Assembly: GCA_022495995.1 (NCBI GenBank)
Contig: JAFEMH010002505.1
Location: forward strand, 62,001-126,000
Source of the DNA: Adenophora triphylla var. japonica
Taxonomy: Eukaryota > Streptophyta > Magnoliopsida > Asterales > Campanulaceae
Length of the DNA: 64,000 nucleotides
Reading direction: 5' to 3'
The notes below the pieces were generated by a model. It made no database searches. It was given only the letters and a program-made list of their open reading frames with translations, and was not told the DNA's origin. The position numbers were made by a program, and so were the translations under genes. Positions 45,353 to 58,332 of this stretch are shown piece by piece. Every line of letters begins with the position of its first letter. The first letter of the stretch is position 1.

Positions 45353-48345
45353 ATGGCTCGATCTTGGGACCATTCTCCCGATTCCGTTATGGATATCATA
45401 CCGGAAATTTGAGGGTCTATCGTAGAGAGAGGGTCCATGGTTGATGCCGAACTTGGATGATATAAGCAAGCTTGAGGGGTTATGGTCGCTCTCGTTTATT
45501 CATCCAATACCCGGATTCTACAAGAATAGATAGGATTGATTCCGGGTCACCAAATATTATAGTGTTTGGGGATAGGGCCGAGATGGTGGAGCACATCGAA
45601 CCGTTCTACCCGGCCTCCAATCGCGAAATGCGTGAGCTGTCTGCGAGGTACGGCCCCCTCCTCGGCCTTATGAAATGACGAGGAAGGAGATCTTCCTTCC
45701 TCGGCCTTATGGAATGACGAGGAGGGAATCTTCCTTCCCGTCATTTAATCGCCCATTGACGAGGTTAATAATTTGGTCTCCTCGTCTTTATGCAGATATG
45801 ACGGGAAGAGAAGGAGAGCCCTCCTCGTCTACTCAAATAGTTAATGCCTTCGTTGAAGGTGCTCAAGCCGATGCCCGCCTTGTCCGACGAAGAAGCCGAG
45901 GAGCAGTAGCCGAGGAAAGCAAATTGAGAGGGCACCAAAACCTGGGATCCCATGATTGAAAAGTTGTACTCCAAGTACAAAGTGGATCGTCTTCAATATA
46001 AATTAACTTATATGGGCAAGATAGAGCCGAAGACGGAGAAAGAAGAGACGGCCTTCTATTATAGCCAAGATTACGTCCATTTTTATTTCAAACAGCTTCC
46101 AACAAGGACTCCGTCTTCCCTAGACCCCTTCATTTGTGAGTTTTGGACGATGTAAAGGCAATACGGCCATGTTAGGAGCCAATGGTACTAGGGTTTTGGT
46201 TAGCTTTATCATTCTCTGCCGTAGTTTAGGCTATGAGCCGACCATGGGAGCCTTCCGTCACTTCTACATTGTCCAAGTCATCAAGGAACAATGGCTGGTA
46301 GTAATTAGGAGTGCCAATAGGAAACCAAAATTGCTCCTCCCCATGTCTAGTAAAGTTCCAGGCTGGGATAACCATGTCATCCGCGTTGAGAGCCGCCAAG
46401 GCTGGGAGTACCAGTCTCCTTGTGATGATCCAACCTCCTCCTTTGCCGTCCAACAATATGGGTGGACCAAAGATTTGATCAGACGTCTGGAAGAGTTTGC
46501 TAGGGTAGGGGTCCTGGACTGGAAGCAAGTCGAATCCTCGGACCATTTCTATATCCAGGCAGGATTAATGCCGGGGAACGAGGATGGGGTAGCTCCCCTT
46601 GTAAATGTTAAAAGAGGGCGTCGCTTCAACGATTGGACGGTACATCCAGGCTTCGTATTTCACGAGGATTGTATCAGGTGCCATGATGAGCGTCCCCGTG
46701 ACCAATGTATTGGAGCACCTAACATTGTTGGACGTAAATTTTTATCTTACACTTGTAATTTTTGTCATATTATTTTGCTCGTACTTGACCTTGGGCTTCC
46801 TTGCTCGTACTTGACCATTTCTTCCTTGTCTTTTACAGATCTGACCACCGAGGAAGAAGCTACCCTTGCAATGGAGAGACTGAGCCCTCAGGAGCTAGTG
46901 AAGAGGAAGAGGAGGTTGAGCAAGAAAGCCGCTCTAACAGAAAGGAGGGAGGATACTAATGCTCGTAACCTCATCCTTAATGTTCAGACTGACCAACCCC
47001 TCCCCCTTAAATTGCACGGGGAAGTGGATGCCGAGGATCCTGCTGCTGATGATCAATCCAATCCATCAACTGTAGAGGGGCATAGCCTCCATGTTGATGC
47101 CGAGGAAGGAGCAACCGAGGAAGCTAACCTCGTCCAAAGGAGGTCCTCCAAAAGAACTCCAAGTGCCAGCGCCGAGGAGCCGGCTGCCAAACGGGCAAGC
47201 GTCGCCGTGGCCCCCGAGGTTGATGCTCCCCCTCCTCGACCGCTCGCCGCCAAGACTATCGAAGAGGCCGATGAGCCGGCAAAAATATGTCCCTTGGCAT
47301 TCCTCGTCTTAAGTGGACTCCCCTGTTGGCAAGGGAGGGACCCTTGGTGAGATTGGGCCGAGCTCCCATCCAAAGGGCCATGGACGAGGATGCTTATGAA
47401 ACCCTTTCGCAAAGAGGGTCCTAATGAAGATACTGTGCTTTGCCACAAGGGACTCCTGCTGGCGGAGGTAAATGTTGATCCCTTGCTTGGGTTATTATCT
47501 TTGATATTGGATTTGTCTTCCTAATGATAATTTTATCTTTCAGTTGGCTTCACCACTGCGTACGAGAACGTGGGCCAAGAAGAAGACAAGGCGCCCGAAT
47601 GAGGCCAAGGCACTCAAGCAAAGAGCGAAAAAGAAAATCTTCCTTGGCTAAACTTTTAGAAGCCAAGGATGCCGAGCTTGCAGGCCAAGGCCAAGGTTGA
47701 GGCCGAGGTAAAAAGGGCCGAGGAAGAAAGATCAAAAGCCGAGGAACATCTCCGGCTCAAAAATGAAGAGCTTGCCTGTGCCAAGGCGTATAAGGTCGAG
47801 CTTGCACTGCAAGGCCGAGGAAGCCGAGGCCAAGTGCCGAGGATTGGAAGCTACCCTTCCAGCTAGGGAGGAAGAGGCCGTAGCTCGGTTCAAGGAGAGC
47901 TCGGCTTTCAAAGAACCGATGATGGCCGCTCGGCCTTCAGAGAGGCCGTTGACGAGCAAACAAACCCACCATGTTCGAGGACGGCTACCTCCACTTGGCC
48001 GGAGCATTTTAGCCGATCCCTCCACCGGTCTTGACATCAACAAGATTGCCCAGCCTTATATGCCGGATCAATATGCCGAGGAGGTCGTGGCACTCCATCA
48101 CTTAGTCCCTTATTCTCGAGAGCAACCTGGAGCTAATAGCTTCGCCAAGGATGCCCATGCTTGTAGGGAAGTGTGGAAGCCGGCTCTGTTGTCCCCCGGC
48201 AATATTAAAGACCTAGTGGAGGCGATCCAAGACGCCGACGAGCCGGGAGGACCTAGAGGCCGAGGAAGGGGAACAATGAGGAAGCCGATGCTCAAGCCCA
48301 TCAAACGACCCTTCCTCCACCTGGCTCCAATAATACTAGCTGGCT
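45353..48345 (+). pseudogene. Antisense ORF of the Tat element (putative gypsy-type transposon protein, PF04195-like)
   Basis: Read opposite to gag-pol. An initial MARSWDHSPDSVMDIIPEI is soon interrupted by stops; the readable body is 46136-46730 (LVSFIILCRSLGYEPTMGAF, FRHFYIVQVIKEQWLVVI), which resembles the plant domain called putative gypsy type transposon, and 46840-47350 (acidic, Pro/Ala-rich). Introns with canonical borders appear at about 46733-46838 (GTAAAT..TTACAG) and 47469-47543 (GTAAAT..TTTCAG), and a coiled-coil-like Glu/Lys segment at 47669-47860 (EERSKAEEHLRLKNEELACA). Such antisense ORFs are known from Tat-lineage elements; their function is unknown. Several stops make this copy defective. 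Confidence 0.7.
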
Positions 48346-48689
48346 AGAAGAGCCTTTTGAGGATGCTCAGCCATCTTAGGATAGTTTTTCCTTTTTTGTT
48401 TCTTGTAATAGACAATAGGATCTTGTAATTTCCATTTGAATATTAATGAAAAATCCTTTGTCATTATTCTCGTCACTTTACCGACTTGATTATATTTTTG
48501 TATGCTATGCACTAGCCTTAGGAATGTGGGATCCGAGGAAGGTCCCTTGTTCCATGTGGAGCAAGTGGTTAGGCCGAGGAAGATACCTCGGCTGTAACTA
48601 TACTCGTAATTTATTTGGGCCGAGGAAGTTTTCCTCGGCTTTGAATGTTGTAAACTTGTATCAGAGTAGATTCATAGTGGGAGGTTTAT

Positions 48690-49190
48690 CAAGCCATTAG
48701 GCCGAGGAAAGTCCTAGGCCTTGCCGTTAGTCTCCTAAGTCAAGATGGATCCTCGACTAGGAGAGTTGTAAGCCATCGTGCCAAGGTGGTTCCTTGGTCT
48801 GCCGCTTGGTATCCCGAATCAAGGCGGGCCTCGACAGATATATTGAGGGCCATCGTGCCAAGGTGATCCTCGTCTTGGCGGCAGTGTGTAGGCCATCGTG
48901 CCAAGGAAGATCCTTGGTCTTGGCAATTGGTCATCGGGCGAGGAGGACCCTTGGTCTTGGCAATTGTTAAGCCATCGAGCCAAGGAAGATCCTTGGTCTT
49001 GGGCAACATTGTTAAGCCATCAGGTCGGGCGAGAAGATCCTCGTCTTGGCAATTGGTAAGCCATCGTGCCAAGGAAGATCCTCGGTCTTGGCAATTGATA
49101 AGCCATCGTGCCAAGGAAGATCCTTGGTCTTGGCAATTGATAAGCCATCGTGCCAAGGAAGATCCTTGGTCTTCGCTATTGTGTATCGGA
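48690..49190. repeat. Minisatellite between integrase and antisense ORF
   Basis: About nine degenerate units of 45-60 bp with the core AAGCCATCGTGCCAAGGAAG then ATCCTTGGTCTTGGCAATTG. The last three units (49030-49170) are nearly identical. Non-coding minisatellites in this position are common in Tat/Ogre elements. Confidence 0.9.
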
Positions 49191-49413
49191 GAATCTCGAG
49201 GTAATGCCCTCATCTTCCCGTGTCCGGTGAAGAGCCGATAGATAGTTGCTTTGCATGTTGGAAGAAATTGCTTTCGTAGAATCGAAATGTGATTACATCA
49301 AACCGCAATCCTATCAACTAAAAGACAAAAAGAAAACAAAAGACCGAAAATAAAAGACCGAAAATAAAGAGCTAATCTATTACAAAAATAAACTAGACTA
49401 GTAATAATATTTT

Positions 49414-50483
49414 CTAAGGTTGTCGGAATGCCACGGATGCTTGAGATCCTTCCCCTCCTTGGTCCTTAATCCGTAGGTCCCTTCTCGAATGACTTGAGTG
49501 ATGATATAGGGACCTTCCCAATTTGGGGAGAGCTTGTTTTGTTCTCGCTTTCTCCGACTGAAATGGCTTCGATCTTTCTAAGTACCCAATCGCCCACTTG
49601 GAATACTCTTTGATGACCCTCTTGTCGTGATAGGCCTTGGTCCTTTGCTTGTAATTCACCATCCTCATCTCGCGCAGCCTAGTCGTTTTTCATCTATCGT
49701 GTCCAGTCTAGGAGCCTATTGACCTTGTTGACTTGCTTCATCATAACGGGAGTTCTCTTACCGTAGGGATGGCCATCTCTCGCCGGTGCCATAGCCTCGT
49801 AACCGAAAGTTAGTGCGAATGGGGTTTCCCCGGTTGGCCCCCGGTGGTTGTGCGAATGCCCCATAAAGCTAGGGAAGTTCGTCCAACCATCTACCCTCGC
49901 GTCCTTCAAGGTTCTTGGTGAGGGCGGTTAGGACCCGCTTGTTGGCGCCTTCGCTTGACCGTTGCCTTGGGGTCTCGCTAACCGAAGATTTTGCATGGCG
50001 TACTTTGACTCTTCCCACCCGGTTGTAAATGCCGTGGAGAATTGGAGGCCAGCGGTCGAAACAATTGTATGCGGAAGGCCAAATCTCGCACCGGATGTTG
50101 TCATGAACAAAGTTGATCGCATTCTCTTCCGTTATCTTGGCCAATGCCTCGCTTCTATCCACTTGGAGAAGTAATCAACCTACTATCACGTACTTGCAAT
50201 TACCACGGGCGGGTGGGAAGTGGTCCAATGAGGTCGATCCCCCACATATCAAATGGCCACGTAGGTATTACAAGTGTTTGCTCGATCGCAGTAGTCTTGG
50301 AATGTCGTAGAACCTTTGGCATTTGTCACATTTTCGAACATAGGCATGCGCGTCTTCCCTTAGGTTCGCCGCAGTAACCTAGCGCTATGATTTTGTCGCC
50401 TAAGGTTCGGCCCCCGGTGTCCGCCGCAAACACCTTCATGTACTTCCGCCAGAGGTTCTCGGTTTCCTTGGGATAGACACACC
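49414..50483 (-). pseudogene. Integrase region of the Tat element
   Basis: Broken minus-strand frames with integrase-type text: HNHRGPTGETPFALTFGYEA (about 49790-49850), the conserved C-terminal part of the integrase core in plant Ty3 elements, and before it LAKITEENAINFVHDNI. After it comes MVNYKQRTKAYHDKRVIK, the usual start of the C-terminal extension. Multiple frameshifts. The catalytic Asp/Asp/Glu set is not fully readable. Confidence 0.7.
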
Positions 50484-51559
50484 TTAGCAGTGGGCTTCGT
50501 GAAAGATCTTCGGTAGAGGATTCCGTTCATCACCACGAATCTTGGAGACCTCTTCGATAAGCTTGGCTCGAGCGTCGTCTTCTCGGGAGTTTCTCCTTCT
50601 CAATGTATTCGATGTAGTCATCGATCCAAAGATCTCTCTTCCTCGTCCGTAAGCATGACTTGTAATCTTTCGTACGTTGTGTTCCTCGGCATAAACTACA
50701 TATGGGTTGGTCTCCGCAGAGACACGTCCATGGTGGCTAGTTTGGAGAGAACGTCTGCGACTTGGTTGTCTTCCCTTCCTATCTCGCTCGAGCTCGAAAA
50801 ATTCCATTTTCTTCGTCATATCTAGGACCAGGTCTCTATATTTGGCAAGGGTGACATCTTGAGTGTTATATTCTCCTTTCACTTGTTTGACAACAAGCCG
50901 GGAGTCACGTAAAGCAGCCACCTTAGTTGCTCCATAGAAGGAGGCCAACTCAATGCCAAATATGAGAGCCTCGTATTCACTTGGTTGTTAGAGGCGTGAA
51001 ACCCGAAGCGGATGGCATCTTGTATAGTATATTCTCCTTCCGGGCTTGCTAGTACTACTCCAGCCTCCGCTTCTTTCCTTGGTAGCCGATCCGTCCGTAT
51101 ACGTGATCCAACAGCTTGGATGGGAGTTCAATGGGAGAGTCTTTTTCCTCCGGCGCTTTTGCTTCCGGAGGTGGGGAGATGCTCACCCATAAAGGCGCCT
51201 CGACCATGAAGTCAACCAAAGGCCGTGCTAGGAGGGTCTTCCTTGGTTGGTAAGTGATATCAAACTCCGTTAGAGCGATTGACCAATTAAGGAGACGTCC
51301 CGAGCCGTCCAACTTGTGAAGGATTTTCTTCAATGGTTCGTTGTGTGTAGACGGTGATAGGGTGTGCGTAAAAATATGCACGCAGCCTTCCTTGAAGCAA
51401 ATGACTAGGCGTATGCTATCTTCTCCACATTGAAATATCTCGTTTCCACATCTGGACAGAGCTTTTGAGACATAGTAGACGGGCTTCGAATTCCTTCATC
51501 CTTTCGAACTAGGACAAAGGACAGCGTGATCGGTGGCGGCTAGGAAGACGTATAGCATC
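50484..51559 (-). pseudogene. RNase H region of the Tat element
   Basis: 51055-51381 reads HNEPLKKILHKLDGSGRLLN and WSIALTEFDITYQPR, the connection between reverse transcriptase and RNase H in plant Ty3 elements. 50484-50948 reads AALRDSRLVVKQVKGEYNTQ, the conserved DS.LVV.QV.GEY motif of the RNase H C-terminal half. Frames are broken in between. Confidence 0.75.
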
Positions 51560-52640
51560 TCACCGTAGTCCTGGATCGCTAAGCAAGGGAGGGGAACCCA
51601 AGTATTCCTTCAACCGGAGGAACGCTTCCGAGCATTCAGGAGTCCAGAGAAGCTCTTGGTACCCTTCAATACCTTGAAGAAAGGCAAAGGACTTTTCGGC
51701 GGACTTGGCGATGAATCTTCCAAGGGCCGCAATTCTTCCATTAAGTCTTTGGACCTCCTCGATGGTGGTAGGTTCCTTCATGTCAATGAGAGCCTTGATC
51801 TTTTCTCGGGTTTGCTTCAATCCCCTTTGGGAAACCATGAAGCCCGTAGAAATTTCCTCGCAGAACTCCGAACACGCACTTGCTTGGATTCAGCCTTCAT
51901 GTTGTTGGCTCGGAGGTTATGAATGGTTTCTTCTAGGTCGTGAACGTGGCCGCCTTCCTTGGTCTTTATGACCATGTCATCAATATAAGCCTCCATGTTT
52001 CTACCTATCTCGACTTGCAAAAACTTGATTTACCATCCGTTGGTAAGTGGCACCAAAGATTCTTGAGCCCAAAAGGCATCATAATGTAGCGTAAATTCCC
52101 CACGGGTGTTTGAAAGGCGCCTTTCTCGATGTCTTCTTTCGCCATTTTTATCTCGATGATAGCCTCGAGTAGGCATCTAAGAAGCCGAGAGTTTGGTGTC
52201 CGTAAATGGAGTCCACTAACTTGTCGATTCTGGGAGAGGATAGCCGTCCTCGGGGCGTGCTTTGTTTAGATCAATAAGTCTATGCACATACGCCATTTCC
52301 CATTTTGCTTCTTCACCATAACGACATTAGCCAACCAAACGGGTATTTAACTTCGCGAATTATTCCGGCGCCGAGTAATTTCTGCACCTCTTCTTTTATA
52401 GCTTCCTCCTTGTCCCTTGCAAAATTTCTCCTCGTCTGGGAGATGGTCTTCGCTAGAGGATCAACTTCTAAGCGGTGGAGGGCTACTTCTTCATTGATTC
52501 CCCTCATGTCTTCGACTCTCCAAGCAAAGACGTCGAGACTGTTTTTCAAGAGGGATATGATTCTTTCTTTCTCTTCCTGTGATAGCTGGCCTCCTAGCTT
52601 GATTTTTGTTCGGGATAGTCGGGATTAATGACTACCTCTT
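51560..52640 (-). pseudogene. Reverse transcriptase region of the Tat element
   Basis: In order: HRLEVDPLAKTISQTRRNFA and KEEVQKLLGAGIIREVKYP (52313-52549, entry to RT), then the catalytic box AYIDDMVIKT (about 51960-51990), then SQRGLKQTREKIKALIDMKE and GRIAALGRFIAKSAE (51560-51838, RT thumb). The frames are separated by shifts, so no active enzyme is encoded. Confidence 0.82.
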
Positions 52641-52649
52641 CTAGCTCAT

Positions 52650-53540
52650 CTACTGTGCTTCATTTCTCGGTCCGTCTCGAAATTCCAGGGATTCGATGAT
52701 GATCTCTCTGATTCTTCTCCCTTCATTGTCGTTTACATTGAGGCCTTCTTCCTCCATAAGTTTATCAATGTCTGGAAGATCGTTCTTCCCCGAGTCATGG
52801 TTGGCCCCCGAGTTCTGGTCATTGACGAGAATGGGGTCTTCCTCGGAGATGGGTGGAACTATGCCTTGGTCATCCGCAGTTTCTAGGACCATAGGCTCTT
52901 CTTCCAGTGTGGTTAGAGTTATGCCTTGGTCATCCACAATTTCTAGGACCATAGGTTCCTCTTCCTCACTTTCCCATACTTCACGGATATAGTTCATTCT
53001 AGAGCTAGTTTCCGTGGTCTTCTGAGATTTGGTGATCTTGATGTTCTCCTCGGGCGTATCTATCTCCACGCTTTTTGACTTTTTCCGGCTCTTGACAACA
53101 TGTTCCAAGAAATCTTTGGGGGTTGCCCTCACGCATCCAATGCCAGCACGAGTGGGAAATTTAACTCGTTGGTGAGGAAGGGAGGCTACCATCCCAAGTT
53201 TGGCTTGACTTGGAATGCCGATAATCGCATGATAGTCACTAGTCAAATCCATGACTATAAAAGTGACAAGAGCTTTGGCTCGGAAGGGATGATCGCCGAC
53301 TTCGAGTTCTAGTTCTACGGTTCCCTTTGCTCCAACCTTATGGTTGGTGAATCCTTCAAGCCTTCCATGATATGGCTCTAGCGAAGTGTCTTTCAATCCC
53401 ATTTGTTGGAAGGCTGAATAGTACAAGATGTCACGGGAGGCCCCCGTGTCAACAAGAAGTCTTTCGGATTCAACATTGTCTATTCGACCCTTGATGACCA
53501 ATGGTTGCTCACGAGCCGCTTCGACTTCCCGCCAACTCAT
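52650..53540 (-). pseudogene. Aspartic protease region of the Tat element
   Basis: An uninterrupted 296-codon frame. Near the N-terminus it has the protease active-site motif LLVDTGASRDILYYSAFQQM, then HAIIGIPSQAKLGMVASLPH, the flap-side region usual for plant Ty3 proteases. The C-terminal half is acidic and contains a duplicated EEEPMVLEI/ET.DDQGI segment. It is the best-preserved part of pol in this copy. Confidence 0.85.
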
Positions 53541-53668
53541 TCGGAGAAAAACTAATGATTTCTTACGCTTTATGGATCCAAGCAGTGGACATGGTATACT
53601 TTGCTTAGCTCGTGGATCCGGTCCCTTAGCTTTCGGTGGAGGTCACCTCTTCACGGATCACATGTAGT

Positions 53669-55582
53669 TTAGCCACTGTGAGGCCTTCTATCTTCATCCT
53701 CACTCTTGGAGTCATCTTCACTCTCCTCTTGCTTCCGCTTTCGCTTGCCATCTTTCTTCATGACATAACGGTCTAACTTTCCCTCGTCAACCCATTGTTG
53801 GATTATCTTCTTAAGGGCCCAAAGAACCATCGCTGGTGTGCCCGTTGTCCTTGTGAAAATCACAGTATTTGTTCTTGTTGCATGGGATACTTTGGGTTAT
53901 CGGTCGGCGGACGAGGTGGAGGGAGGTTCACCATCTCGCATGATTTCGGAGATGGGCTTTGTAAGAGGGGTGAACTCCAGCTTCTCTGCTTCCGGTTTTA
54001 TTCTTTCCTTTCTTGCCGTTCCCATTGTCATTCTCGTCTGAGTTAGTCGCTTCAGTTCCGTCTTGTCGCACCCCTTTTCTTTGTCTTGTCCTCGCCCATG
54101 GAAATGGCATAAGCTACTTTGTATAATTCGGCCTTGGAGCCGGGTTCCCGCCGAGAGTTCATAAATGAGGGGGCCGATTTTAACCCGTAGTTGAAGCAAA
54201 CTATGACCTCCCTATCGCAAGGCTTTCTTCGACTTGATCCGCCATCTTTCGGAACCTATTGTAGTAGCTAAGGGTGGTCTCTCCCTTCCCTTGCTCAATG
54301 TTGGCCAAGTCGGTTAATCTCATCTTCCTCTTCCCACTCGTGGCAAAGTGATCTAAGAACATTCTCCTCATGCCCCTCCAAAGAATCGATGCAACCTTTC
54401 TTAAGCTCACGGAACCAGTCAAAGCTGTTCCTAAAAGGTGCTCGCGAAAGCTTTGCAGCAAGTCATCGCAGTGGTGAGGAGATTCATGGTTTGTTCAAAA
54501 CTTTGCACATGGTCCTTGGCGTCGCTGGTTCCGTTATATTTCTCGAAATTTGGGAGCTTGAGGTTAGGATGGGGAGGTGCCTGCAGCTTATCCTCAAGGA
54601 AAACGGACGGGTGGCCCAATCATAATCATCGTCATTATATTTCTTTCCCCTCTCCATATCATCCGGCCTTTGCTTCAGCCTCCCATTGCTTTGTTTCTAT
54701 TTCCTTCTCACCGCTTGAGCGAGTGCTTCGTTGGGAGCTTCTAACGGACTTTTCTTTGGGGCGATCATTCACCCTACTATGCTTTTCTTCATGGCGGTGA
54801 CCATCACGTTTGGAGGGGGCCCTATCACGTCTTGGTTCCAGGTCTTGTGCGCCAAGTATCATCCCGTAGGGCTCACTGGGGTCCTTGGCCTAGCAAATTC
54901 CCGATGCCGAGGACGAGGAGAGTCCTGGCCGACGAGTACGATGAGAATCGAATGACGAGGACGAGGAGAATCTCGCCGACGAGCTCGAGGAGACGCGGGA
55001 CGCCTAGGTGTCATGATGAGGCGAGCAGGTGATAGGCGTCTATTCAAGCTGAGTCTTGTTCTTAGGTCCTTGGAGTTCACTTCCTCTTCCCTAGGAGTTA
55101 TTTGGCTTCTCAAGTCGACCACAGGCTCCTTATGCTTACTGTTATGCCGAGGATGAGGAGAATCCCTGGGAGTTGGCGGTAGCTCGCCAGCCTTCGTGGA
55201 GGAGCCTGATGCTCTCCCTGTTCCTTTCTCAAAGGTGGGCCCATTGATGGTGCAATGAAGGGAGCCATGGAATGGTCTGGATCCATTTGCAACAGAGCAA
55301 CTTGTGTCTCATACATCCTTTGCAAAGTCTCCATTTGTTTGTGTAACAAAGAGCGTCGGTCAACGGGTTGAGATCCTCCTGCTTGACCGGCGTCGGCATT
55401 CTTGTTTTCTTCCTTCCTGCTTGCTTCCCCCGAGTACGAGTAGGACGAGGAAGGTCATTGCCCTCTCCCTCGGCATTTGCCTGACCTCTGGAACGAAGAG
55501 TCATGGCAAGGGGAGGAATGGCATCGGCTTGAGGTAGAGGAGGAGGAGGAGGCAGTGGCTCCTCGGCTCCGGTGTTTCCCAT
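53669..55582 (-). pseudogene. gag region of the Tat element
   Basis: It starts at 55582 with MGNTGAEEPLPPPPPLPQAD. The capsid-type core (Retrotrans_gag) is readable in two frames: PNLKLPNFEKYNGTSDAKDH (about 54540-54600) and LTDLANIEQGKGETTLSYYN with RFRKMADQVEESL (54201-54330). Basic Arg/Ser-rich stretches follow or overlap. I saw no complete CCHC knuckle. Several frameshifts. Confidence 0.8.
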
Positions 55583-55985
55583 TCACTGGGTGGGATCCTC
55601 GCAGCAACACTTGTGAATTGTCCGTCCATTACGAATCACAAACAGATTATTAAATGCAAAATTTTCCAAAATCACGATTTCACTGCATCGAATTTATGGC
55701 TAAAATTAGGGTAAATTTTAACCAAAACAAACGGCCAATTGTGATTTTCCCAACACAAAAATTCAAGCCACAAATTTCGCTTCGCCGTGAACTAGCAGCT
55801 TCCGCCGAATTAATGCAGCTTCCGTGGAAGTTTACAAATTCCGACCGAATCAAGAACAGAGCCTGTCGGAGCGAAAATTACCAATTTCGATCAAGAACAA
55901 ATCCAACGGAAAATAGCTTCTCGGGCGAGATTTTCCAGTGCCAAACAAAGGGTGTTTGAATCGATTTCCAAGCAATGGAACCAAT

Positions 55986-56732
55986 TGATGATGCCAAAAT
56001 CGTCAAAACAGCCCCAAATCCAAGCGTTGAATGCTCCGGCGATTGCAAGGCACGAAAATAAGAGAAAACACGTAAACTAAGCCGGGCGGATCCGGCTAAA
56101 GGCCCTCCGGCGTGAGAGTAAGTTCACGGTTGATATTAGAGAAATCAAATGGACAGAAGTTTCTCCAATGTAAAAAGTAACGTACTTAGAATAATGAGCC
56201 GTGGGGCTTGTATTTATAAGAATGGATAAGTAGAATCCATGTTGGAATGAACTTGTAAGGAGATAAGATATAATCTTAAGAGGATCATATCGGTTAAGGA
56301 ATCCTTGTTTGACTTGAATTGATATTGGTAATTGTAATCCCGATTGGGTTACAACCGTATAATCCTTGTTGAATAAGGAGTGTAATCGCTAGCCTAACGC
56401 CGAGGAAGACAAATGATTTTCCTCGGCCTTGAGCAAATTAGCCGAGGAAAGTGACTTTGTTTCCTCGTCATTTGGTAAATGGCCGACATGAAAATATGCC
56501 GGGGAGAATACTTTTGTTTCCTCGGTAATTGGTGACATGCCGATCAAAGGACTTTTCTCTCCTCGGTAATCGAGACAGGCCGGCCCAAGAATGGCGACAT
56601 TTAGTCAAGGTAAATGTTCCTCGGCATACGAGGAAGATAATGCTCGGCCCTAACACTTGATGAATATATAATATCCATGGCCCAATATAGTTGGGCCCTT
56701 GCCGTGTTTAAATGTTCGGTTTATTCCGTTCA
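55986..56732 (-). repeat. 5' LTR of the Tat element
   Basis: Begins (plus strand) TGATGATGCCAAAATCGTCA and ends TTATTCCGTTCA. Read on the minus strand it should drive gag-pol. Followed by the duplicated target CTCTT. Confidence 0.95.
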
Positions 56733-56737
56733 CTCTT

Positions 56738-57228
56738 GTTCCCCATTGTGCAGATAACTCGATATTTATATTAACCTTCTATCCTTTAAAAAATTTGCAA
56801 AAGTCAATTATCATAAAGAGGTTAAAAAACATTGTAACATTAAAATTCATTCTAGGAGAAGAGGCTAACATTTCGACTGTTATACAATCAAATTATTTTA
56901 TAATTTAAGTCAAATTAATTTTAAATTAAATTTATAAAATACTTGAACTGTATAGCGATCAAACTGCTACGAAACCATGTTAAAAGAGTTTGTGCGGTGA
57001 AAGCGTGTGTTATTAATATTCATTCTCTCAACCAACCAAAATGTCAACACTTTGCATTAATTGATTTGTTGTCTTAATTTGCAGAAGTCTAGAAGAAGCT
57101 AGAATGAATATGAGTTGGGTTACACTTACGTGCGTGTTTTGCTGGCTATTATTGTTTCAACTGTTTTTTCCATGCGTAGTTAAGTTTAGGGGGTTACGTT
57201 TGGGGCTTTAACTTCAAATCTAACCTTC

Positions 57229-57259
<31 letters not shown>

Positions 57260-58332
57260 GATTGATTTAATGTTAAAGATGCACAATATTTATATTGTTC
57301 ACACGAAGATTATTTGTTAAATAGATCAATACAAAGAGTTGTTCCTAAATAATAGTCAAACTTTTTTTTAATTAAATTGATTTAAATTTGACCCAATAAT
57401 TTATAGAGTTTTTTTTACCGAAAATTCCCTATTAATGCGATTTACAAAAAAAAAAAAAAAAAAAAACACTCAAATTATATAAAAATATCATCAACTAAAA
57501 CGAAATTTACAAAAAAACAAGCGCAACCAAGAAAGGTATTGTAACTTTTCATAATTCATATAAAACCCTCCTATACACGCCATTAGGGATTATCCTTTCT
57601 ATAATTTGTAAAAAATCTCCATATTTATCAGTTCCTTAACTGATAAATTGCATTTGTCAGTTGTTTACACATGCAATTTATCAGTTATTTTGAAGATTTT
57701 TTGTACGTATTATTTGGTTAAACAACTGATAAATACGAGAGATTTGTAGGAATTATGAAAAGTTATAATTCTTTTCTTGGTAGCGCGTTGCGGTTTTTGT
57801 ACTTATTGTTAGTTTTCAACTTGTTTTTTTTTTTTTTTTTTTTTTTAGTATTCATCTTTCAAAATGACTTTTTGATAAATGCCCCTTTATATTATTTAAC
57901 CATTTTAATGAAATTTTAAAATTATTATAGCAATATTTATAGTAGTGTACTAATAAAAAGTTTCAGATACCGTGTTCGAGCCCTGGCAGAATGCAACTAG
58001 GTTGTAAAATTTAATAGTGGGCAAAAAAACCCCCTTCCCTTTGTTGGAAGTTAAATTTTTCGTGTTGCACCCTCATCCCAACTTTAAAAAAAAAAAAAAA
58101 AAGTTTCAGAATTTTATTGAGATAATTGTTAGAATATATCAAAAGATATCCCCATAGATATGATTTATACTTTTGTAGTTATGTAAAGTTGTACTTACAT
58201 TAGTTTTTTATCATAGTTAGGACTCTTTGTAATCTTATTTATACCTTTGTGAATAATGAATCAGATACAAAGATTCATGGCTATGCTACATAACTAATGA
58301 AAGTACAACTCTACATAACTACACAAGATATA
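56738..58332. other. AT-rich intergenic DNA, no gene seen
   Basis: Contains a (CTTTT)n run (57229-57250), poly-A (57448-57468), poly-T (57824-57846) and a repeated ATTTATCAGTT phrase (57620-57730). At 56816-56895 lies a diverged copy of the sequence found at 43848-43925 just left of the retrotransposon. Confidence 0.5.

Larger units (their letters stand above)
43973..56732 (-). mobile_element. Ty3/gypsy Tat-lineage LTR retrotransposon with antisense ORF
   Basis: LTRs 43973-44727 (3') and 55986-56732 (5') match over nearly all their length with a few small differences; the ends are TG..CA and the 5-bp target duplication CTCTT is perfect (43968-43972, 56733-56737). The primer binding site (complement TTGGTTCCATTGC, about 55970-55984) adjoins the 5' LTR. 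A polypurine tract GTTGGGGGCCAGC (complement of 44728-44741) adjoins the 3' LTR. Order on the minus strand: gag, protease, RT, RNase H, integrase. Between integrase and 3' LTR comes a long region with a plus-strand ORF, a hallmark of the Tat lineage (Retand/Ogre-type). Coding parts are broken by frameshifts. Inserted about 400 bp upstream of the CCR-like gene. Confidence 0.92.
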
